The translations under genes and the position numbers were made by a program. The notes beneath the pieces were generated by a model. It was not told where the DNA came from. It saw nothing but the letters and a program-made list of their open reading frames with translations, and ran no database searches. 64,000 bases of DNA from Opisthorchis felineus (lineage: Eukaryota > Platyhelminthes > Trematoda > Opisthorchiida > Opisthorchiidae), in contig SJOL01006765.1 of NCBI GenBank assembly GCA_004794785.1, positions 346,009-410,008 on the forward strand, read 5' to 3'. Shown here piece after piece: positions 13,041 through 23,775 of this stretch (positions within the stretch are counted from its first letter, which is position 1; the number at the start of each line of letters is the position of its first letter).

Positions 13041-13365
13041 GAGAGAAACGCTTGGCTGCGGAGTTGTTTACTAGAAAACGCAAACTAAACGGTTACAGAC
13101 TATTGGACAGGAAGGTTAAACTCTCATTTGCATGTTGTTTTTTAAAAACGGAATATCCATCTTCTTCTCGAACGCGTCTTCTTGAACTCTCCTGGATATT
13201 CATTGACTATCGCACAATTGCAAGCAAAAACTGTAAAGTAGTTCCACAAATTCCGTAATAAATCCCACCTTCCATTAGATCAAGACGAAGTTTCGAGAAT
13301 ACACATACTACTCGCATGCGTCATCAGTAGTACCCACCGTTACACTAGTAGAAAAGATCTTTAAT
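13041..13365 (+). pseudogene. LINE reverse transcriptase fragment
   Basis: Plus-strand frame AELFTRKRKLNGYRLLDRKV, then LSFACCFLKTEYPSSSRTR and LLELSWIFIDY, ending VVPQIP and TAA. It aligns with the non-LTR reverse transcriptase region running from FTLRQ-like residues to F-x-D-L-K-x-A-F-D-S, but the catalytic Asp region is degraded. Its DNA matches 15182-15665 in inverted orientation, including the ttccattaga block and the stretch to about 13355 (catactactcgcatgcgtca). Confidence 0.6.
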
Positions 13366-15181
13366 ATTTGAACAATAATTTATTGAGCAGTTTTACAGGA
13401 CTTAAATTATATGGAGTATCTACACATGCTGCTTGCGGATACTACCTGCTGATTGCTTCACCATTTACGGTTTTGGATGCGTGTACGCTTTATGGTTTTG
13501 TTGCTGAACAGACATGCCATCTAGTGAACGGTAATTCGCCACAAAATGGTTGTTTACTGACTCCAGTGGATTGCAGCGACTTTCGGTATTCAAAAGTGGA
13601 ACATGAACCTACATGTGCTCTTATGTGGTAGTCATTTCTCAAAGATGCTTGCAGCGCGAAGTTGAACGGAGAATGAAGCTTATGCAGTAGTTCAGTAGAG
13701 TTCACTGATACTTGAGAAGTGGAATTATAACACCGTATCAGGTAGTGGCAGGATTGTTTTAAATTCTGTTCCAGGCAACATAATCTTTAGCAAGGTTGCG
13801 ATCGATGCTGACTCTATGAAATGTCCTAAATGGTGAGTTTTCTGCGCTGCCTATAGGTCTTTTAGAGTTATTACTTAAAAGAAATTTTCACTGGTACTTT
13901 CACGTCTCGTTAGAAAGATGACTTACTCTAGTTTCTATTATATGGAAAACTATTTATGCTCACAGAAAATTGCCTAATTTCAGCAACCTAGTGATACTTA
14001 AGTTGAGAAAGCATTCGAAGATTACGGACGGGTAAATAGTGAATGTACCAGTTTTTCACTGCCTTTACCGCCTGTCACACTTACTTAGGTATCATCATTT
14101 TATCTGGTTCATTCCGAACATGAAGTCTGAAGTGACGCTTTATCGACTTCAGTGGATTGGACTTGTTCAGTAACAAAATGAACTGTTCAAGTAGAATGAG
14201 GGAGACACTCGAGTGACAATAGATGTAGGCAACCCATCGATCAGCACATGCGCATTCTGATTTTTTCGACAGGCTTAGTAGAAAAACAGGCACATGTGAA
14301 ACATCACATCACTCGGTGTTGGTGCTTATGATCATATTAATGTCTCAACATTCATTCTGAATTTTCTTGCTTTTATTCAGCACAAAGGAGGCTTGGATAT
14401 AAATGGGCACAACCCACGGATTAGTGTACAAGCTGTGTCTAGTAACTACCCTGATATGTTGCATACGTTAAAAAGAGCCAGCTTTTCAGGACAACCAATT
14501 AAGCAAGTATGTCTGTTTTCCATTCATCAAGCCTCTACGTTTGGACTGCTGTTATTACAAATTAGAAAGTTTTACCAGTCATAGTAACATTTTCTGAAGC
14601 AACATGGCTAAACTATGTTTTCTTTTACATCTATATGTGCATTGTTTTCCCGATAAGCGGTTGCCTTCTTATACATTTGTTCTGTCATAACCCATTCTGT
14701 TTGAATTCTTGAACTTAGTGTATCTTGACCTAAACTGATGCAGGAAAGAGGAACATTTGGGATAATGTACACAACTCTCTAAGTAAACATGACACAATGA
14801 GAAGGTAAGATGCTAATGTGCCGGGAAATCAGATGCAGGTGTAGCTTTCACATTAGGCAACAAAGCGTCATTTAAACGCAACTGATAAAACGTATCAGCA
14901 GCTGTTACCATTCATTTTCTTGCTAGTTAGTGGGAATGATTTAATTACCTTAGTATTCTCACGATCCCCTGATGACCTTGAGTTCACCCCTGAGGCTTAA
15001 CTTCTGGTACTGAAAAGGGCAGTCCAACAACTGAATGCTATATAACAGTATAGACGAGGTGGAATGGTCGTATTACTACGCGAGACAGCATACTCCCTTT
15101 GAGCTACCGAAACATTTGCAAGAACGCAGCAGCTAGAAGTGTCTGTGTACAAGTATTTTGTGTGCTTCTTACTAAGTGTTT

Positions 15182-15665
15182 TCAGTGGCTGTTTGTTACT
15201 GCAAACTCGGGTCTCAAAACCCTAACAGGCATAATGGTGGAAGGAGCCAGTGAATAAATTTGATCATTTCTAATAATGGCGGTAAACGACCACCTTTTGC
15301 CATCAACAATTATCACATTTTGCCGTTTCTCAATATTGGTGTAACGGCGGACACTACTGATGAGGAGTGCGAGTGGTATGTGGTTTTCTCGTAACTCCGC
15401 CACGCGTCTAATGAAAGGTGGGGTTTATTACGGAACTTGTGGAACTGCTTTGCAGCGTTCGTTTACAATTGCGTGATAGCCAGTGAATATCCACGAAAGT
15501 TCAAGAAGACGCATAGGGATGTTTAGTTTTTAAAAACAAGTTGAATATGAGATGTTTACTTTCCTGTCCAGAAGTTTGTTACCGTTTACTTGGTGTTTGC
15601 TGGTAAATGAGTCCGCTGCGAAGGGCTTCCTTCCTAGCTCGTTTGAATCATTTTCTACCAACTGT
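15182..15665 (-). pseudogene. LINE reverse transcriptase fragment
   Basis: Minus strand. The upstream part reads PFAADSFTSKHQVNGNKLLD then RKVNISYSTCF, followed after stops by RLLELSWIFTGYHAIVNERC and KAVPQVP, two stops, then a frame beginning AELRENHIPLALLISSVRR and ending NSH. Stops and a frame change separate the blocks, so it is a decayed copy. The DNA is close to those at 13.0 and 19.5 kb. Confidence 0.6.
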
Positions 15666-15730
15666 AGAAAATGATTAGCTAGTCTTCGGTGAAAAATAGT
15701 CTTCAAAATCACACGATTACTTCATCATTA

Positions 15731-15868
15731 GTGAAAACTCTTCGACTGCCCTTGACCGGTTTCGCCCTTCTTGGGGCTCGTCAGGTAGGCACAATCCCCG
15801 AGTTTCTGTCAGCCTTATGTTCTAATTGAACCCAAATTGCACGAAATTAGCGAAATACACTCATATGC
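15731..15868 (-). repeat. Ribozyme-bearing repeat, minus-oriented part
   Basis: Matches the family from gaaaactcttcgac through the ribozyme to gcgaaatacactcat. The following 190 bp up to 16056 does not match the family, although ctgatgaactagg at 15941 may be a further decayed copy. Confidence 0.75.
15748..15790 (-). ncRNA. Hammerhead ribozyme with intact core, weak stem I
   Basis: On the minus strand: gcctac, CTGACGA (position 7 of the core is free to vary), stem II gccc-caagaa-gggc perfect, GAAA, accggtc, then aagggc. Core and stem II are intact, but the two pairs of stem I nearest the cleavage site are lost (gt changed to aa), which should reduce activity. Confidence 0.7.
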
Positions 15869-16055
15869 ACACGTGAGTGATGCATTACGAATATACATTT
15901 TTCTTAACTTATGAACAAAAAATCGCTCAGCTGTAGCACCTGATGAACTAGGACTTATGAAAGAAAAATAGTGTTATGCTGCGCTTCGCTTCCTGTTTGA
16001 CCCCGTTTTTCGCATGTAGCATAAAATTCTAAAATCTCTGGAATATCCTCGATGG

Positions 16056-16320
16056 TTCGGTGCAAAATGATGAGCTTCAAGAAGGGCGAAATCGGTCGTG
16101 GGCTATCGAAGATTTTTCAGCAACCTTGTGAGTAGTGTATTACACGTATGCATGTATCGCGATATCTTGAATATCGTACCAACTGAAACATGAGGCGGCC
16201 TGGTGCAGCACATTCAGTTGCTTAAAAACATCATAAACGAGAGATTCAGCTTCATTCTGCCAAACCAAATTGGTATGCAACTGAGTGTATTTGGCTATTT
16301 CAGCATTACTTTCAAATTTC
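16056..16320 (+). repeat. Ribozyme-bearing repeat, plus-oriented part
   Basis: Starts inside the ribozyme (aTGATGA, stem II gctt/gggc with wobbles, GAAA, tcggtc, gtgggc) and runs through gtagtgtattacac, the cgcgatatc block and the aaccaaattgg block. The 5' strand of stem I and the first core bases are missing, so the ribozyme is 5'-truncated. With 15731-15868 it forms another minus-then-plus pair. Confidence 0.75.
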
Positions 16321-18231
16321 ACGCTGAAATCGATGATCCATGTACGCGTAGCTCAATTGTTTCGATGAAAGATTTCACTGAGTTTTGTATGAGCAGCTGT
16401 CATTTACCATTCTTAATTAGAAATAAAGTAAATATGTATTCGTCCGTGCCCCACCCTCAGTCTACGTCTAGGGTAATAGTATAAACCTTTCCTGGCCTCG
16501 AATTCAGTCATATTTAACTTTGTTGTTCTCTGCTGGATAACCTCTGAAATGAGGTAAAAGTTAGACGTGCGGGTATACGTTATACGCTTATGTTCTTCAC
16601 ACGTTTGTATTTATGATAATGTTCGTTACACAAACATGCATTTTTGTTATATCAAATCTCCCTAGGAATAACTAATTTCTGAGGTGACAACACTTCATTG
16701 TAATTTAGTGACGAGTGCGCGAGTAAAAGAGAAACCTTGGTTTTCACTCACGGAATGTCATCTAAAATCTCTTGACATATGGCTTTGCTGTAAAGTGGAT
16801 CATTCAGCATTGCATTTGCCAAAAAGGCAAAAATATCAGGACATTTAAAACCGTATTCCTGCATTTTCGATTGTCAAAGTACATTCAGGAGTTTGACAAA
16901 AGAAGCCTTTTTGCTTTTTACTTTTCTAAGCTCTTTTTGACATAGATTATCGATTACCGTCCTGCGCTGTTTTTTGATTGCGAAAGACGAAACGACAGTG
17001 ATCGACAGCTGGGCATCGTGACACAGTTTTGCAACTTTCAAGAAAAGTTTACGCTTCTTACTAATTCATTCACTATAGTGTGACCAAAAACAGGCACAGT
17101 TGTGAAGTGATTGTCAAAAGGAAGCGTGCATTCCGAATTTGCGTGAGATGACATTTTTTATTATTTTTCTACCTAATTTGATTTTTGTGGATAGTTTCCA
17201 ACACGATATGAAATATCAAAATAATGAAGCCTGCTTCTGCCAGTTGCAGTTTTTCTCATCTTCTGAAGGATATTGCAAAATAGCTACTAGGCTACTTTAA
17301 GTATTTCAGAATGGAGAATGGCAAAGGTCGGAAGATACCGATAACACAAGAGGAAAAGAGAATATCAAAACAAACCAGGTCCCTGTACAATTAGCAAAAT
17401 GCAAATTTAAAAGTACAGGATAGCTTCTGCGGCGTTGTCTTGCTCGACTTCATCGGCTGTACTTTTCAAACTATAATGTAAAATAAGAAAGTTGTCTAAG
17501 TACAAGCGGTGGAAGCTGTCACCACTTGTCAAACACGGGTTTCTCACACAGCCAGTGAACATCTGTTGAAATGTAAGCAACAATGTTAGGATGTACTTTT
17601 CCAATATCAGTCCGACTAAAGAAGAAAGTAAGTATATGGGATAGATTCCATCATGGACAAAAAATCCATGGGTTTTCCATTCGATCAGCTTGTATGAGTT
17701 TAGCCTTGCAATTTCATACAGGTAATATAACATGAAAAACTGCTAAATCTGACTACGTGAGTTTAGTGTGTAAAAGTGAATAATAGAATAATGAGCCATT
17801 TTCACTATTAGATTTGAGTGGGAGCCGTTTAAAATTTTCATATTTACTGATATCGAACTTCAAGCTAATGGTCGATAGCCTTGTGCACTAAACATTGGCG
17901 GCTAGAAACGACGTTCATCGTCAACGTTGATTGCAGATGTCATTATAGTTTAGATACGCTTGTCTACATGTCAAACCAACTGAAGAAAAACATTCATGGA
18001 AATTGCTTAGGAAAAATGACGTGCTTTATTTATTGCACAATCCCTACTGCTTAGAAGATAACAGCTGTAATGCTTATGGCAAGAACTGGACACCGACGTA
18101 TTTGTTGTTAGCCGTTTGACCAAAAATTGGACACAGTTTTCCCTTGTCCCAGTGTAGTTCAACCTGCAGCATACATCTTGTACAACATACCATGAAGGTT
18201 CAAACTGGCCACTGATTTAAATCTTAGAACT
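16321..18231. other. No supported gene; one candidate frame
   Basis: Apart from the frame at 17407-17733, nothing recognisable. The box-A-like gtagctcaattgttt at 16348 recalls the SINE head, but no B box follows. Confidence 0.5.
17407..17733 (-). other. Open frame with membrane-like segment
   Basis: A 108-codon minus-strand frame with a hydrophobic stretch (IYPIYLLSSLVGLILEKYIL) and an acidic end (STADEVEQDNAAEAILYF). Inside it, a very good acceptor (ctaacattgttgcttacatttcaacag) precedes MFTGCVRNPCLTSGDSFHRL, so the hydrophobic part may be intron and only the last 51 codons a terminal exon. No family recognised. Confidence 0.25.
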
Positions 18232-18425
18232 AGCGCTTCGTGTGCCGACGATAAGCCATACAATACAATGGAAGTCTGTAATCATGTTGCCAGGTAAGAC
18301 TTTTGATTTGGACAGTCGGTTTGTGTCTCTTTTTTAAAACAGGTACCACCAAAGACTGTCTACAATTCTCTGGAGGGCGTTCTTCTTCCAAAGCGCCTAC
18401 GAACAAGCTGGTCGGAACGGAACCA
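18232..18425 (-). pseudogene. LINE reverse transcriptase fragment, N-terminal block
   Basis: Minus strand: ALEEERPPENCRQSLVVPVL then KKRHKP, followed by DNA matching the SIVLYGLSSA block. It aligns with 19710-19890 at DNA level over about 180 bp. The plus-strand frame here that resembles a terminal exon is the antisense of this. Confidence 0.6.
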
Positions 18426-19465
18426 AAAAATTTCCCTCCCTCTTTGAATACTTCTGGGAGAAGCTCACCTGGCTCACCAGCCCGCCGGTTCTCTGAGGCA
18501 GACAGGCATATTAGTACCCCATAAACTTGGGCGATTTCAGCTCACAGACCATGGTTTGGAAAAGACGGGCTGAATGAAAGACTTCCAATAACAGGAGAGG
18601 GTTACCTAAGCCGTTGGTCGACAGCCATTTAGAGTTTGGTCTTTATTTTGTGTTAGATTTTCAGTGTTATATTAGATTGGCTTATCAGAGCTTTTAGGTA
18701 CTGTATCGAGGATAAGCTGGAATAACATCCATGCATTCCTAGCCGCACTGTCCTCTTTAGTTTCTTGTACTTTTTGGTTCCACCATCCCTCTGTGCACAC
18801 ACAATCTGTGTTTGGGCTGTCGTCTAACTGATTGCCTAACTGAAGTGTACACTAAGCCCGAACGGAAAAGGCTTGAACGAGTGATCCAGTGGGTTCCGCG
18901 TGTGCACTTCGATAGGTCAGACGCAGGTTTCTGGGCTTCACGTATAGTCACGATTATCTTATCTCCTATGCACAATGTTCTACTAGAAGGCCCTGGTAAT
19001 TCAAGGCATAGTAATCCTAAATATGCCTCTATAAATACAGGTTCACAAAAACTTTATAGTGCTAAACAAACAGCTCATTTCTTGGGTTTACTGGGCGAAA
19101 CCATTGGGCGGCATTACTGAACTAGAGCTTGATTTAAATAAAAGCATGCGCTCCAAATTGTCAGCGCCATTGACAGCTGATGGTGCTGTGACGAGTTTGA
19201 CACCAAATCTACTCAGCAGCAGAGAGACGTTAGGTTTCCCAGCGGCGCCCACCGCGTCTGAACTTAGTAACACTAATAAGCAACTCGTGATCGCTATCAT
19301 CGCACAACGATAATACACGAACTATTCACGACGGGACTGAGGAATCCCAGCAGTAAAAGCTCACAATATTTTCCAGACCAATGCGTAGTGAAAGGTTTAC
19401 TCAGCGAAGCAAATATCTCATAGATCACACGTAAAGTCGTGATATGGACTTGCTGTGAATATCTC

Positions 19466-19900
19466 CGCCCCGCGTCTAATGGAAGGTGAAGTTTATTACG
19501 GAACTTGTGGAACTGCTTTGCAATGTTCGTTTACAATTGAATAATAGTCAAGGAATATCCACGAAAGATCAAGAAGATGCGTGACAATGTTCAGTTATTA
19601 AAAAGAATGTGCATATGAAACGTCTACTAGCTTGTAACTGCTTGTAAGAACTTCTCAGCAAAGTGTTTTCCTCCTTTCGAAGATATCCTTCGTCCTCTTG
19701 GACTTGCGTTTCATTTGCCGACGATACGCGTTGCAATACAATGGAAGCCAATACTCATATCGTATCATGAGATTTGCGGTTGGAACAGTCGGTTTGGGTT
19801 ACCTTTTCTTGAAAAGGGGTACGATCAAAGGCTGTCTATAGTTCGCTGGCAGACTTTCTTCTACCCAAGCGCCTTGGAGCCATATAATCAGAGTAAACAA
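19466..19900 (-). pseudogene. LINE reverse transcriptase fragment, longest copy
   Basis: Minus strand, in order: AWVEESLPANYRQPLIVPLF with KK (the LP..W...VP.FKKG start of a non-LTR reverse transcriptase), then in other frames LASIVLQRVSSANETQVQED (the LA.I...RL....E...EEQ block), a degraded FR/FTS block, then LLDLSWIFLDYYSIVNEHCK and AVPQVP with stop. The order matches the family; several frameshifts show that it is dead. Confidence 0.65.
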
Positions 19901-21750
19901 CTGTCCACAACTCTCGATGATGACATCAATGTCAGAGTACAACTTGGATCGCACTCTTCACACACAAAAGTGCCTCAGAAGGGTGTTACGAAAACAACCC
20001 TACATTATTTCTTCTGAACGCAAAGAAAACTGTAGCGTTCAGCTTAGGCATGCTGAATGCATCGTGTGGGCACTGTTTTTTGCAACTATATTCAGAAGTT
20101 TTAAGTAGCTTTGAAAAGAACTCTTTATTCAGTATGTATCTACGATTTTATGAAACACGACCACACTTGGAACATAACTTACAATATGACGAAAGACATT
20201 TCGGTTGAACCAGCAGCATCCATCCTCCCCTAACCTGCTGACAAGGAGTTGACCTTTTTAAGCACCAAAGTTTTGCTCTTTGCTATGACTTAACAAGGCT
20301 TTGGAAGCCAACGTATGCGCAACACAAGCAGAGGGCTATCATGACAAAAGTATGGTCGCGCGGTTCTCAGTTGGTCTCATTGACAACGTTGTCATCACAC
20401 TGTGACCTAACCGACAGATGGTTTTTTTATGTTTTATTCAGTGCGTGGGGTACAGTTGCGTTATTGAAGTTCGGATCCAGTTAGAGGAAAACGCTGGAAT
20501 TTAGGGTGCCTGGACTAAGGAAATAACTGTAACCATGGTAGGATATCAACCACACTACTGTAACCAGTGGTCACCTTTCTAAGAACTCTGATAAAAAAAT
20601 TGCAGTTGATGTTTCGCAAAATTCACAGAGTATTTGCGGGTTCTAGAATTGCACGCTGTGAAGTATTCTTACATCTGGTGCTTCGTTATCTTTGCCTTTC
20701 GATATGTTAGCCCTAATCACCCACAGGTTTCAGTTTGAAATTATCCCTCAAAACGTTACCTTCAATTATTGTCGGTCTGTCCTCAGGGCGTTGTCCAGAA
20801 ATTCGCACATCATTTGCTTAGATGAGAAGAGTACGTAAAGTTATTGGAGACCACAGCGGCTTTAATGTTGATCATACATCATGCACGAAATCTTGCTCAA
20901 GTTTTAGAATCGCCAGACGTCATAGTCTAGTTGTCTTGGAAGCAGGTGTTTCGTGAGGAAGTTGCTGTTGTCAGATCTAGATTTCTTTCTAAAATTCGTC
21001 TAAAAATACGGTGAAGATGAATTAAGTGCTTGGAAAAGTGTATAACATAATTGTGGGACCTACAACAAAACTCACTATTATGTTGACCCATTCTAACAGA
21101 GCTCGGAATTCGGCATCGAACAAGACTTTTCACTTGGTGCCGTGTGTTCTGCTCATTATTGCGACTGTTATTACGTTTCACCGTTTTGTTAGAAGAAAAG
21201 TGAGCATGAGATGTTCTTTGGTTAGAGGAACATCACTCGCATGGAACGCCTAGGAAGATCGATGCATAACTGTGTACTGCACGGAGAACACAAATCATAA
21301 GGGTAGCAGCGTGGCACGCCATACTTTTCCCTTATTTCTGTCTAGTGTACTGATCCATGTTGTGTTAATTTGGGTTAGTGGGTGACGTGACAGAGAATCT
21401 ACAAAAATCATATTATGTCTTCACAAACGGATTATATTCGGTACTGCTTCAGTCCACACATCGATATTTAGTTCCAGAAAGAACTTCGTCAGGACAGCTC
21501 ACACTTCGATCGGGTCAGATAGCCTATAGTTAGGATTTGATGTAAACATGACACAAAGTTCCACCGATTTTCCGCCATAACGTGCTGATTTCAATTCCAG
21601 TCACTTTTTGTAAGGAGTCTGTCAGGATATTTGACTCTCGGGATTAAAAAGCTTTCAGGGTTCTTTGCTGTTTGACTTGAGCGTGGTTCTTATTCCAACG
21701 CATTAAAAATGCCAAAGCCAGAAACGTTAAAAGCCACGAAGACGTAATAC

Positions 21751-21992
21751 TCTATTCATAAGAATGCTGAAAAAACATCATAAACGAGAGACTTAGCTGG
21801 GTTCCAGGTGAGTCTCCCGCAAAACCAAATTGGTTTGCAAATGAGTGTATTTCACTAATTTCGTGCAATTTGGGTTCAAGTGGAAGATAAGGTTGCCGGA
21901 AACTCGGGGGATTGTGTCTACGTGATGAACCCCAAGAAGGGCGAAGGGCTGTCGAAGATTTTTCAGCAACCTTATGTGTAGTGTGTTACGTC
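21751..21992 (+). repeat. Ribozyme repeat with deleted cleavage site
   Basis: A short minus-like piece (attcataagaatgctgaaaa) precedes a long plus-oriented unit from aaacatcataaacgagag to gtgtgttacg. At 21920-21955 the ribozyme reads gtctac, gTGATGA, accccaagaaggg and cgaa, then goes straight to gggctgtcg: the 9 bases accggtcgt that span stem III and the cleavage site are gone. This copy cannot self-cleave. Confidence 0.75.
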
Positions 21993-22617
21993 TGTTTCCG
22001 TTTTCTCCGAGTACTCATTGCATATACGTTTAGTGATTATCTTGCTCACCGATAGTACCTTAGATGGCGCCAATACCATTAGCCCGCCAGTAAACAAATA
22101 CACAAAAATCGAATCCAAACTAGAAAAGAGAGAATAGGAAAAAGTTGCCTCAAGGTCGTAAAACTCAAGCCAGTGGGATAGGGTTTGTGTTATTCGCGTT
22201 GAATGAAAAACAGTATTTTCATGAAGTCGAAGATTGTCATTTTTTCTAATCAGGAGAACTGTATTCCTCGTCTGGCGAGACGGTTACGACGTATTAAGCT
22301 TGCTGACCCTATTTTCGGTTGGTGCGTAACCTTTCTTTCAAAGGTTCTGATCTGCTATAAATTTGATTGCTAATCTAATAGGTGGTCAAGCATAATAAAT
22401 CTAGACTACCCAAACATATTTAACTATCCAAACAAACGATAAGTTCCCATGAAACCACTGTCGGTGAAGCAGTTGAATTTACTTGATTTCCTGCGAGCGG
22501 TTTCCCCACCAACCCTATTTAAATTATCATCCTTCAGAATAGACCCAAATATTTTGGTTTATTTGCACGAAAATGCAACTGTCATACCTTCCCGTACTTT
22601 GAAATCTGCCTCATTTC

Positions 22618-22811
22618 CGTGGCGAGGTAGCTCAATTGTTAGAGTGCGAATTTACTGACCGGAAGGTCCGTGGTTCGAACCCGACCTCTGCCTCTCGACT
22701 CCCCCTGTCTAGGCTTGAGCAACCTGGCACTATCCTAGCCCTCGTGCTTCCCTTGGGTGGCATGGAATCTAGGCACCTAGAGGGTGTTGCAGCTGGACGA
22801 TTCTTATTTTT
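22618..22811 (+). mobile_element. tRNA-derived SINE
   Basis: A tRNA-like head has an A box (tagctcaattg, 22628-22638) and a perfect B box (ggttcgaaccc, 22672-22682), with ggcgagg at the start facing cctctgcc. The anticodon stem does not pair and the acceptor stem has an extra base, so it is not a working tRNA. A non-tRNA body follows (ggcttgagcaacctggcac, ggtggcatgg, gggtgttgcagctgg), ending in a T-rich tail. tcatttc occurs just before (22611-22617) and just after (22812-22818) and may be the target duplication; the tail also repeats gattctta. Transcription would be by RNA polymerase III, with movement by LINE machinery. Confidence 0.7.
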
Positions 22812-23740
22812 TCATTTCTGATTCTTACATTCTTCCATGTCAAGGTTTGGACTCCAGCTATGACGACGGTCGATGTGTCCAGGAAGCGGCACCCCTGAAC
22901 TTTTAAGAGTAAATCACTGCATCATCTTTCGGTAGGCTCGGTAGTCTTCCGTAAAACCGGATGAAATTAACAGATCAATACGTACATGTATAAGCTCGGT
23001 AACCCTTTGGACTTGTCTTACATATTCTCACAGGCACAGTAAGATAGAGCGTTTCCTGATCTAAAATTCGATGACATTTTATTCCATCAATGGAACTCCT
23101 CAACACTCGGATATTTTGACTAGGTCACATTTTGATCCAAGTGGAGAGCAAACTGTTCATCCGTTGCACCCTCCCTAACGTCCAGTGCATGCACGAAGTT
23201 TGAGGTACCTACATGTTTCTCAGACTTAGTCAGTAACAGTTGATTTTTTCGAAACAAATAAACTTGGGGCTAGTATATCACATTTTAACCACTCCCACAT
23301 ACTCCGGAATCTACACAACTTAAGGCTCACTTTATGCGCAACAGCAGGAAGCAAGATAGTCATATTGTTATAGACATGTTTGACCAAGTGCTGCTTAAGC
23401 ATGTAAACATAGTTTTGTTTGAATTGTGGAGCATATTCATTTGCAGTGCTAAGTGGAATTCAACAATTACTGAATGAGAGGGTATCCTGCTTGGAGGATG
23501 GCTTTATATGCTGACGTAGTTGATGTCAACACGATCTATCCTTCTTTTTTACCAAACCAAACCATTTGACTGCTGAATAGCCTAATGAGAAGGAACCGTG
23601 TACGGATGAAGAACGGTAATCGAATAGCACTGATTCACCCGCACATATCTCCACGGGCTTCCAATAAACAACAAACAAATGAATGCATCGATGTTTTGCT
23701 ATTTCAAGTGCACAACTGTGATGAACTTCTGTTTTTTCTT

Positions 23741-23775
23741 GAATAAGTGGAATAAGTGAATAAATGAATAAGTGG
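23741..23775. repeat. Short AATAAGTG-like tandem repeat
   Basis: gaataagtg, gaataagtg, aataaatg, aataagtg in succession. Confidence 0.8.

Noticed and set aside
15940..15966. CTGATGA followed by a GAAA at plausible spacing, a possible further hammerhead
   Set aside because: The segment between does not form stem II and no stem I partner is visible; at best a relic of the nearby repeat.
18303..18524. Plus-strand frame after a good-looking acceptor, ending SPARRFSEADRHISTP, like a terminal exon
   Set aside because: The DNA of its first half matches 19710-19880 and reads on the minus strand as LINE reverse transcriptase, so this frame is largely antisense to a repeat.
22621..22692. Functional tRNA gene
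   Set aside because: A and B boxes are good, but the anticodon stem does not pair and the acceptor stem has an extra base; the SINE body follows directly.
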